Shown here: piece by piece, positions 1-5,636 of the stretch | How the letters are laid out: each line of letters starts with the position of its first letter | How positions within the stretch are numbered: position 1 is the first letter of the stretch | NCBI GenBank assembly: GCA_023436945.1 | Contig: JAEZHG010000238.1 | Location: 1 to 5,723 of the forward strand | DNA: 5,723 nt | Reading direction: 5' to 3' | Source of the DNA: Pseudomonadota bacterium | GTDB lineage: Bacteria; Pseudomonadota; Alphaproteobacteria; Caulobacterales; Caulobacteraceae | Made by a program: the position numbers and the translations under genes | The notes under the pieces: generated by a model | Seen by the model: only the letters and a program-made list of their open reading frames with translations | Told to the model about the DNA's origin: nothing | Databases searched by the model: none

Positions 1-2173
1 ACCACTCGCGGATCGGCGTGAACGCGCCGGTGTAGGTGGCCGGGTTTGAGCGCGGCGTGCGCCCGATGGGGGACTGGTCGATGTCGATGACCTTGTCGAA
101 GTGGTTCAGGCCTTCGATGCGATCATAGTGTGCCGGAGCTGCCGAGGCATTGTTCAGGCGACGCGCCGCAGCCTTATACAGGGTCTCGATGGTGAAGGTG
201 GATTTGCCGCCACCCGAAACACCGGTGATGCAGTTGAAAACGCCGACCGGAATGGATCCGGTGACGTTTTTCAGGTTGTTGCCTGTCGCGCCCGAGATGG
301 TCAGCATCTTCTTCGGATTGACCGGACGTCGCCCATCAACCGGAAGCGGGATTTCGCGCTTACCCGTCAGATATTGGCCCGTCAGGCTGTCCGGATTGGC
401 CATGACCTCTTCCGGTGTACCTTGGGCGCGCACGGTACCGCCATGCACACCGGCACCGGGGCCGATGTCGATGACATAGTCTGCCGTCAGGATGGCTTCC
501 TCGTCATGTTCGACCACGAGAACCGAGTTTCCTAGGTCACGCAGGCCCTGAAGGCTTTCCAGCAGTCGAGTATTGTCGCGCTGGTGCAGACCGATGGACG
601 GTTCATCCAGAACATAGAGCACGCCTGTCAGGCCCGAGCCGATCTGGCTGGCCAGACGGATGCGCTGGCTCTCGCCGCCCGAAAGCGTGCCGGACGAGCG
701 CGACATGTTCAGATAGTCGAGGCCGACATTGTTCAGGAAGCGCAGACGATCCGTAATCTCTTTAAGAATACGGCGAGCGATTTCCATCTGCTTCTCGGTC
801 AGGCTGTCTTCCAGCGTGGAGAACCACAGGAAGGCCTTCGAGATCGAAAGCTCGGAGATGTCGGCAATGTCCGAACCACCGACCTTAACGGCCAGTGCTT
901 CAGGCTTCAGACGCTTGCCTCCACAGGCATCGCACGGCGTTTCTGACTGGTAGCGGCCCAGTTCCTCACGCACCCATGCCGAGTCCGTCTCGCGCCAGCG
1001 GCGCTCGAGGTTGGGCATGACGCCTTCGAAGGGTTTGGAGACCTCATATTTGCGGGCGTTGTCGTCATAGACGAACTTGATCTTCTCGCTGCCAGTGCCC
1101 TTCAGAATGACCTGCTGGGCCTTGGCCGGAAGATCGCGCCAAGCCTGATCCATCGAGAAGCCGAAGTGCAGCGACAGGGCTTGCAGCGTCTGGGTGTAGA
1201 GCGGCGATTGTGTCTTGGACCACGGCGCGATTGCACCCTTGTGCAGGGTCTTGTCGCGGTCAGGCACCACCAGATCGGCGTCAAAGGCCAGTTTTACGCC
1301 CAGACCATCGCATTTCGGACAGGCGCCGTACGGGTTGTTGAACGAGAACAGGCGCGGTTCGATCTCGGTGATGGTGAAGCCCGACACCGGACAGGCAAAT
1401 CGCTCTGAGAAGGTGAGGGTGCGCGGCTCGGTCTCGCCTTCAGCAGGCTTGGCCCACTCGGCCACCGCCAGACCGTCCGCCAGACCCAGAGCCGTCTGAA
1501 GGCTGTCGGCGTAGCGGCCCTCAAGGCCTTCCTTGGTGACGATGCGGTCCACGACGATATCGATGTCGTGCTTGAACTTCTTGTCGAGCGTTGGGGCATC
1601 TTCGATGGCATAGAACTCGCCGTCGATCTTCACGCGCTGGAAGCCCTGACGCTGCCACTCGGCCATTTCTTTTTTGTATTCGCCCTTACGGCCGCGCACG
1701 ACGGGGGCCAGCAGCAGAATGCGCTCGCCGTCAGGCAGGGCCGTCAACTTGTCGACCATCTGGCTGATGGTCTGGCTTTCGATGGGCAGGCCGGTAACCG
1801 GAGAATAGGGGATACCCACACGCGCCCAGAGAAGGCGCATATAGTCGTGGATTTCCGTGACAGTACCGACCGTCGAGCGCGGATTCTTGGACGTCGTTTT
1901 CTGTTCGATGGAGATGGCCGGGGACAGGCCCTCGATCAGGTCCACATCCGGCTTGCCCATCAGTTAAAGGAACTGGCGCGCATAGGCCGAGAGGCTCTCT
2001 ACATAGCGGCGCTGACCCTCGGCATAGATGGTGTCGAAGGCGAGGGAGGATTTGCCCGAACCCGACAGGCCGGTCATCACCACCAGCTTTTCACGCGGAA
2101 TATCGATGTCGATATTCTTGAGGTTATGCTGGCGGGCACCGCGAACGCGGATGAAATTGTGCTTGTCGGTCAT
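1..2173 (-). pseudogene. uvrA: UvrA, excinuclease ABC subunit A; partial at left edge, interrupted by a stop at codon 70
   Basis: UvrA dimers scan DNA for bulky lesions and load UvrB in nucleotide excision repair. Reading from ATG 2173, the first 69 codons carry the proximal Walker A (GLSGSGKSS, residues 35-43). A TAA follows at 1964-1966 where relatives have Glu ([12 protein letters not shown]). Beyond it the same frame stays open to the window edge, about 724 codons in all, and is strongly UvrA-like. It contains the [16 protein letters not shown] segment, [21 protein letters not shown], the ABC signature LSGGESQRI (from about residue 497), the Walker B region [17 protein letters not shown] and the distal Walker [10 protein letters not shown] (from about residue 651). 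The first zinc CxxC reads CPVS, which I recall as usual in alphaproteobacteria. About 220-250 C-terminal residues lie outside the window. The frame is otherwise undamaged, so this is either a very recent nonsense mutation or a base-calling error. Family identity is certain; the inactive status is inference. Confidence 0.9.
1964..1966 (-). other. uvrA: In-frame ochre (TAA) codon inside uvrA
   Basis: On the minus strand the codons read CGC CAG TTC CTT TAA CTG ATG GGC, giving R-Q-F-L-stop-L-M-G. The family has R-Q-F-L-E-L/M-M-G, so a single G-to-T change (GAA to TAA; C-to-A on the plus strand) explains the stop. No frameshift is involved, because the downstream frame continues unchanged. An ATG at 1958-1960 lies one codon after the stop but has no recognisable Shine-Dalgarno sequence. 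Re-initiation there would give a UvrA lacking the proximal Walker A. Confidence 0.9.
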
Positions 2174-2211
2174 ATCAGCCGTATACGCGCGAACAGGATG
2201 AATGGTTTCTA

Positions 2212-2226
2212 GAACAAAAGTTGAAC
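2212..2226 (-). promoter_or_regulatory. LexA (SOS) box upstream of uvrA
   Basis: The minus strand reads GTTCAACTTTTGTTC, an exact match to the direct-repeat LexA operator GTTC-N7-GTTC of alphaproteobacteria. It starts 39 bp before the uvrA ATG and 14 bp after the globin gene's stop codon, so it sits in uvrA's own promoter space. uvrA is a known SOS-regulated gene in this group. A third GTTC (minus strand, 2194-2191) lies 21 bp from the nearer half-site, about two helical turns, and may be an extra half-site or chance. A possible -10 element (TCTAGAAA, 2206-2213) overlaps the box edge, but I find no convincing -35. Confidence 0.8.
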
Positions 2227-2239
2227 ATTGGCGAGGGTC

Positions 2240-2764
2240 TCAAGAGACCTCGGGTGTCCAGCTTTCGTTCTGACGGATGTAGCGTTGCCCGTGATCCAGC
2301 AGAACGCCCTGGGAATTGGCGATGCCGAGTTCGAGACTTTGGGCGATGCGGCGGGCGCGGCTGATGAAATGTGGAGCCGCAACGGGGCCGCAGATCTCGA
2401 ACGCAGTCGCCTCGAAAATTTCCAGCCAGCGATCAAAGTGCCGCGCATCGATCGGAAGTGGCAGGTGCTTTGGCATCGGGCGGCCCTGATAGACACCGCT
2501 ATGCAGCGCGACGGATGACCAGAACAGCTTCATCTGGGCCAAATGCGGAGCCCAATCTGTGATACGCGCTGCAAACACCGGCCCGATCAGGTCATCATTG
2601 CGTACGCGGTCATAAAAGCCCTCGACCAGAGCATCGATCATTTGGTCGTCGATTCCAGTTTCCAGCTGGATGCGCTCGATAGAGGCGGCGCGACGCGCCT
2701 CGGCCTCTGTGCGCTCCTCCGGCGTCTGGATCGTAAAGGACAGGGTGGAACGCTCTGGCTTCAT
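2240..2764 (-). CDS. Group III truncated haemoglobin
   Basis: A 174-residue haem protein of the 2-over-2 globin fold, cytoplasmic, likely binding O2 or NO; family roles include peroxide and nitrosative-stress chemistry, but the substrate is unknown here. The group III pattern is clear. FYDRVRNDDLIGPVF (50-64) gives Tyr51 (B10) and Phe64 (CD1). W-A-P-H-L-x2-M-x3-FW (71-82) gives probable distal His74 (E7). GRPMPKH (94-100) ends in proximal His100 (F8). HFDRWLEIF (109-117) supplies Trp113 (G8). About 35 charged N-terminal residues and a 20-residue tail make it longer than the usual 130-150. ATG 2764 is the only reasonable start; it has no strong Shine-Dalgarno sequence. It is followed by uvrA after 66 bp, but uvrA has its own SOS box, so they are probably separate transcription units. 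The residue-to-helix assignments come from family knowledge. Confidence 0.9.
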   Translation of the reverse strand: MKPERSTLSFTIQTPEERTEAEARRAASIERIQLETGIDDQMIDALVEGFYDRVRNDDLIGPVFAARITDWAPHLAQMKLFWSSVALHSGVYQGRPMPKHLPLPIDARHFDRWLEIFEATAFEICGPVAAPHFISRARRIAQSLELGIANSQGVLLDHGQRYIRQNESWTPEVS

Positions 2765-2771
2765 AGTCGCT

Positions 2772-2799
2772 TAGATAGTGCAGTCGGGCTCTAATCCAA
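2772..2799 (-). promoter_or_regulatory. Possible globin promoter giving a nearly leaderless mRNA
   Basis: On the minus strand TTGGAT (2799-2794) and TATCTA (2777-2772) are separated by 16 bp, a fair match to a housekeeping -35/-10 pair. The predicted transcription start, about 7 bp on, falls at or next to the globin ATG at 2764. This would explain the absence of a strong Shine-Dalgarno sequence. The match is by eye only. Confidence 0.35.
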
Positions 2800-2851
2800 G
2801 CGCGTATCGCGGGTTCTACGACCAAACGCGACACCTTGTTACGTTTTGTCC

Positions 2852-2880
2852 CTTGCGTGGCGTTTCTTTAGCCCCCATGT
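2852..2880 (+). promoter_or_regulatory. Possible sigma-32 (heat-shock) promoter for the small membrane protein
   Basis: CTTGCGT (2852-2858) is followed after 14 bp by CCCCATGT (2873-2880). The -10 part is a full match to the RpoH consensus CCCCATnT, and CTTG is the conserved core of the -35. The layout also roughly fits the alphaproteobacterial form CTTG-N17/18-CYTATnT, with the T and one further position missing. The implied start near 2887 leaves a leader of about 32 nt that includes the ribosome-binding site at 2903-2908. Confidence 0.4.
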
Positions 2881-2902
2881 TTTGCTCAGCCCACATTGGT
2901 TT

Positions 2903-2908
2903 AGGAGG
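2903..2908 (+). promoter_or_regulatory. Ribosome-binding site deciding the start of the small membrane protein
   Basis: A perfect AGGAGG lies 10 nt before ATG 2919. It favours this start over in-frame upstream ATGs at 2778 and 2877, which lack such a site; ATG 2877 overlaps the putative -10 element. Confidence 0.75.
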
Positions 2909-2918
2909 CTTGAATATC

Positions 2919-3053
2919 ATGATCATCGCACTGGCTACCGCAACGGTTCTGTCGGCAATGATGCTTGTGGTGCTCAATGCCAACCAGCCAAAAGCCAAGC
3001 GTGTCCGCGTCCGCACGCGTGATCCACGCATCGGTCGTCGTCCGAACGACTAA
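2919..3053 (+). CDS. Small single-span membrane protein with basic tail, unknown function
   Basis: I do not recognise a family for this 44-residue protein. Residues 2-20 (IIALATATVLSAMMLVVLN) form one hydrophobic segment long enough to cross the membrane. Residues 21-44 are strongly basic (K25, K27, R28, R30, R32, R34, R37, R40, R41) and Pro-containing, ending RRPND. By the positive-inside rule the tail should be cytoplasmic, where it could contact membrane lipid, nucleic acid or an acidic partner; this is inference. Support for being real: a perfect AGGAGG at suitable spacing, a plausible promoter upstream, and protein-like composition. The frame extends upstream to ATG 2778, but that part has no membrane-protein character and would cover the promoter region of the divergent globin gene. 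It is divergent from the globin and convergent with the EAL gene, so it is a single-gene unit. Confidence 0.65.
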   Translation: MIIALATATVLSAMMLVVLNANQPKAKRVRVRTRDPRIGRRPND

Positions 3054-3058
3054 CGACT

Positions 3059-3084
3059 TCAAATATCTCAAATTCAGTATTTGA
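3059..3084. other. AT-rich hairpin after the small gene
   Basis: TCAAATA (3059-3065) and TATTTGA (3078-3084) form a 7-bp perfect stem with a 12-nt loop, 5 nt after the stop codon of the small gene. It is weak and has no T-run, so it is more likely a minor 3'-end structure than a terminator. Confidence 0.25.
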
Positions 3085-3150
3085 CCCGGGTGTTCCGAGC
3101 ACCTGCCTTGTTGGCGTGCAAAACGCTGGCAATCGGTACCTGATGTTACC

Positions 3151-3173
3151 GTTGCTGCTTTGCAGCGACCTTT
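3151..3173 (+). terminator. Possible bidirectional terminator hairpin between convergent genes
   Basis: GTTGCTGC (3151-3158), loop TTT, and GCAGCGAC (3162-3169) form an 8-bp stem with one G-T pair, followed on the plus strand by CTTT. It lies about 100 nt after the small plus-strand gene and 12 nt past the EAL gene's stop on the minus strand. There is no true T-tract on either side, so terminator function is tentative. The rest of 3054-3181 holds a small GGTG/CACC hairpin and a CGGTA/TACCG inverted repeat, and no gene. Confidence 0.35.
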
Positions 3174-3181
3174 GAGCTGTC

Positions 3182-4780
3182 TTAGCCCCAGGTCTCCACC
3201 AGACCTCTGCGTCGCGCCACTATGGGGGGCGGGCTGTGCAGGATAGAGCGCGGCTCTGCCTCGGCCTTGCCGAACAGCCAGCCTTGGGCGTGGCTAACGC
3301 CCAGTTCCTGAAGCAGGCGAGCCTGCTCTTCGGTTTCGACCATCTCTGCGACTGTTTCCAGTTCCAGTGAACGGCACAGATCGACAAGATGGTTGATCAT
3401 CGTGCGCGTACGCGGCTCGGTCAGAACCTCGCGAACAAGAGAGCCGTCGATTTTCACCACATCGACGTTCAGGCCGCGCAGATAGTCGAAGCTGGCCGAG
3501 CCTGCACCGAAGTCGTCGATACAGATCTTGATGCCGGTTTCCCTGAGCGCGGCAAGGCGGCGGTTGGCCGAAGCAAGGTCGGCAAGAGCTGCCGTCTCGG
3601 TGACCTCAATCATCAGGCGCGAGCGAAGTTTCGGGTTTGACGCCGTCATGGCCAGAATGGCGGTGATATAGGCATCGTTGGTCAGGGACGCGCCAGAGAC
3701 GTTTACGGCCACATGAAGCTTGCTGCTGCCCGGAACCTGAAGGCGCTTGATCGCCATCTCGGCCACCGTGCGGTCGAAGGCTTCGATCAAGGCCAGTTCC
3801 TCGGCCATGCGAATGGCTGCGGCCGGGCCAGAAGTCTGCGGGAAGCGCGACAGGGCCTCGAAATGGTGAACCTGACGGGACTTCAGGTCCACAATTGGCT
3901 GGTAGAATAGCGAGAAGTTGCGCTCTCGCACCAGAGTACGGAAACGCTCGGCGTCCCGCAGTGTGCGGTTGAGCGTCTCTGCGAAGCTGGCTTCGGGCGT
4001 GTCGATGTCTTCGCGCAGACAGGTTTCGATTGCAAAGCGCATGGCGCGCAAAGCGGCGGCAGGATCCGATCCGATGGGCGCTTCACCCATTCGGGCCGAG
4101 AGAACCACCCCTTGCTGGATGCCCACAGCGGCGACTTCTGCAGCTAGATCGCGACCGTCGTTTTCGTCTCGCAATAGGGCGTAGCGGCTGTCGGTTAGTT
4201 GGCCCGCGCTGTTGCCATCGACCGAGGCGGATTTCAGCGTGGCATTGAGGCTGTCCTGAACAGCTTCAAGGCGATCCTGCGGGACATTGTCTAGGCCCGC
4301 CACATCCACAAATGCCAGTGCCATCTGTTGCAGCTTGCGAGCGCTTTCGTTGGCAAGACTGCTGCGCAGATGGGCAAGAAGTCCTTGCGCATCCATAGTC
4401 TTGCCGGCTGCGCACGCGCTTTGGCGGTCAATGATCTGGCCGTCTGTATAGGTCAGGGCGCAGGAAATGGCCGGAGCCAGTTCTGGAAGGCGGAAGGCTG
4501 ACAGGGTGGCCTTACGGGCGCGGTCGTTACCGCAATCGACCAGAACTTCGAGCGGGGTGCTGCGTTTGCCGTTGTCCAGCGATTGCAGGATCGTTTGAAG
4601 CTTGCTGGCGCTGTCTGCGGTCAGGCGTTCTGACAGTGGCGTGCCGATCCATTGGGACAGCGGATTCTCAACGGTTGCCCCTGCGCCCAGCGCAAACCGA
4701 ACGACACCTTTGGCGTCGATTTCGATCAGGGCATCAGCCGAAGCAAAGGCGAGCCCGAGCAGGCGTGGTGTCAGTGACAT
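3182..4780 (-). CDS. PAS / degenerate GGDEF / EAL protein, probable c-di-GMP phosphodiesterase
   Basis: A 532-residue cytoplasmic protein with no membrane span. Residues 10-85 look PAS-like (ADALIEIDAKGVVRF). Residues 145-260 resemble a GGDEF fold (ALAFVDVAGLDNV) in which the GGDEF signature is replaced by LTDSRYALL, so no cyclase activity is expected. Residues 285-515 are an EAL domain that hydrolyses c-di-GMP to pGpG. The catalytic and metal-binding set looks complete: Glu308 in EALSRF, Asn360 in NVSG, Glu392 in IEVTE, Asp422-Asp423 in DDFGAG, Lys443 in VKID, Glu479 in AEMVE, Gln499 in AQGWLFG. The usual AEGVE reads AEMVE. I chose ATG 4780 (MSLTPRLLG); the frame also allows TTG 4810, adding 10 residues. 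Neither start has a clear Shine-Dalgarno sequence. It follows the flagellar genes by 105 bp on the same strand, which suggests a motility role. The PAS and GGDEF assignments are by eye. Confidence 0.85.
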   Translation of the reverse strand: MSLTPRLLGLAFASADALIEIDAKGVVRFALGAGATVENPLSQWIGTPLSERLTADSASKLQTILQSLDNGKRSTPLEVLVDCGNDRARKATLSAFRLPELAPAISCALTYTDGQIIDRQSACAAGKTMDAQGLLAHLRSSLANESARKLQQMALAFVDVAGLDNVPQDRLEAVQDSLNATLKSASVDGNSAGQLTDSRYALLRDENDGRDLAAEVAAVGIQQGVVLSARMGEAPIGSDPAAALRAMRFAIETCLREDIDTPEASFAETLNRTLRDAERFRTLVRERNFSLFYQPIVDLKSRQVHHFEALSRFPQTSGPAAAIRMAEELALIEAFDRTVAEMAIKRLQVPGSSKLHVAVNVSGASLTNDAYITAILAMTASNPKLRSRLMIEVTETAALADLASANRRLAALRETGIKICIDDFGAGSASFDYLRGLNVDVVKIDGSLVREVLTEPRTRTMINHLVDLCRSLELETVAEMVETEEQARLLQELGVSHAQGWLFGKAEAEPRSILHSPPPIVARRRGLVETWG

Positions 4781-4790
4781 TGGCTGTAAA

Positions 4791-4826
4791 TTACCAGCTA
4801 TCAGAAACAAACAGGTCGTCCATCAT
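4791..4826 (-). CDS. Possible 11-codon upstream ORF (leader peptide) before the EAL gene
   Basis: On the minus strand ATG 4826 opens a short frame, MMDDLFVSDSW, ending in TAA at 4791-4793, 10 nt before the EAL start codon. It has a purine-rich Shine-Dalgarno-like GGGGGAAGG (4844-4836) 9 nt upstream, whereas the EAL gene has none. The arrangement would allow translational coupling from the short ORF to the EAL gene. No codon run suggests amino-acid attenuation. It may equally be a chance ORF. Confidence 0.25.
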   Translation of the reverse strand: MMDDLFVSDSW

Positions 4827-4843
4827 CGCTGATAGCCTTCCCC

Positions 4844-4867
4844 CTTTCCATGCATTGGCATGGAAAG
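4844..4867 (-). other. Perfect 10-bp stem-loop between flbY and the EAL gene
   Basis: CTTTCCATGC (4844-4853) and GCATGGAAAG (4858-4867) are exact inverted repeats around a 4-nt loop; with a one-base bulge the stem extends two more pairs. On the minus strand it lies 18 nt after the flbY stop and is followed by GGGGAAGG rather than a T-run. It is therefore not a standard intrinsic terminator. It could stabilise or process the flagellar mRNA end, control the EAL leader, or bind a dimeric regulator. Confidence 0.6.
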
Positions 4868-4885
4868 AGGCAATAATAAGTAAAT

Positions 4886-5326
4886 TTACGCCATTCGGTT
4901 GAGGGCGACGGCGCGGCTATCGCCCTGCGAGGCCTGACCCGACGCTCCGTAACCCGTTCCCATGGCGCGGGCTCCAGCGACTTCGGATGCTATGGAGCGC
5001 ACCAAACCTTCGGAAATGTGTCGCGCAGCCTCAACCGCTTCCGAATGGCGTGCAAGGATTTCGTCAAAAGCCTCGGTCGCGGCGATCAAAGCCTTTTTCT
5101 CTTCCAGAGAGGCCTCGGCGATAATCGCAGGGTTGGCTTTGATTTGTGCGGACTCGCGGCGGTACTGGTTGGCCAGTTCTGCAGTCTCGGCCATGCCTTG
5201 TGCCATTTCAGCCGCGCGGTGGGCCTTGATAAGCTCCATCTCGTTATGGAGGCGATCGGTAAGGCCCTGCGTCAGGTTCAAAAGCTTCTGGACGCGCAGG
5301 GAGGCCATTTCTGCCGAGTGGCTCAT
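4886..5326 (-). CDS. flbY: FlbY-like flagellar protein
   Basis: A 146-residue, almost wholly helical protein, matched to FlbY by its content and its place after flgI and cheL, the Caulobacter order. Residues 5-110 are rich in Ala, Glu, Leu and Arg with heptad-like spacing (KLLNLTQGLTDRLHNEMELI, then EEKKALIAATEAFDEILARH), suggesting a helical hairpin or coiled coil. The last 30 residues are Gly/Ala/Ser-rich and probably disordered. There is no signal peptide or membrane segment. The general look resembles FlgN-type export chaperones (inference). In Caulobacter the gene is needed for normal flagellum formation; its exact role is unclear to me. The start ATG 5326 overlaps the cheL stop as ATGA (5323-5326), and AGGAGG (5339-5334) precedes it by 7 nt, so the two are translationally coupled. 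Confidence 0.8.
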   Translation of the reverse strand: MSHSAEMASLRVQKLLNLTQGLTDRLHNEMELIKAHRAAEMAQGMAETAELANQYRRESAQIKANPAIIAEASLEEKKALIAATEAFDEILARHSEAVEAARHISEGLVRSIASEVAGARAMGTGYGASGQASQGDSRAVALNRMA

Positions 5327-5634
5327 GCGAGACCCTCCTGTGCTTTGAGCATATGGGACATGACCGTGTTGGCGAGGCCGACACCGCCTGCGCGGGCTGT
5401 CTGTTTGGCCATTTCCTCAACGAGGAATCCGCGCCACATCTCTTCGCCCGCGCCACCGCCGAACGGAGCTTCGGTACTCAGGCCCTCGAACATGGGTTTG
5501 AGCATTTGGGACAGGAAGCTGGCTTCGAAGTCCTGCGCAATCTTGCGCATATCCTCGGGGCTGGTTTCTTTACGTACGCCAAAACCCGCTTGGGCTGGAC
5601 GTAGAAGGGAAGGGCTGAGGCTTTCGATTTCCAT
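5323..5634 (-). CDS. cheL: CheL, FlgJ-like rod-binding protein
   Basis: A 103-residue protein equivalent to the N-terminal rod-binding domain of FlgJ, which helps the flagellar rod assemble in the periplasm. The domain covers about residues 25-97. Key blocks are AQDFEASFLSQMLKPMFEGL (33-52), a Gly-rich loop FGGGAGEEMW (58-67), and FLVEEMAKQTARAGGVGLA (70-88). These align with the FlgJ core FE..F..QMLK / L..Q.A...G.GLA. The C-terminal peptidoglycan hydrolase domain of enterobacterial FlgJ is absent, as is normal in alphaproteobacteria, where a separate lytic enzyme must open the wall. There is no cleavable signal peptide. ATG 5634 follows the flgI stop by 2 nt, with GAGG 10 nt upstream inside flgI. 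Its stop overlaps flbY by 4 nt. The name CheL follows Caulobacter usage. Confidence 0.85.
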   Translation of the reverse strand: MEIESLSPSLLRPAQAGFGVRKETSPEDMRKIAQDFEASFLSQMLKPMFEGLSTEAPFGGGAGEEMWRGFLVEEMAKQTARAGGVGLANTVMSHMLKAQEGLA

Positions 5635-5636
5635 AA

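Noticed and set aside
1568..2212. A 214-codon open frame on the plus strand opposite uvrA
   Set aside because: It lies antisense to clearly conserved uvrA codons; its protein has no recognisable motif. Long antisense frames are expected from the codon bias.
2778..2918. Longer 91-residue form of the small membrane protein starting at ATG 2778
   Set aside because: No ribosome-binding site there, the added part overlaps the divergent promoter region, and AGGAGG with ATG 2919 is far better.
4663..4667. GATTC and other GANTC (CcrM methylation) sites scattered through the window
   Set aside because: They occur inside coding regions at unremarkable density and are not clustered at any promoter.
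4781..4810. TTG 4810 as the start of the EAL protein
   Set aside because: It adds ten residues of no domain character and lacks a Shine-Dalgarno sequence; ATG 4780 begins the MSLTPRLLG stretch that leads into the PAS-like domain.
4854..4872. Sigma-54-like TTGG ... GC pair on the plus strand
   Set aside because: The GG-to-GC spacing is 11 rather than 10, it is part of the hairpin, and no plus-strand gene follows.
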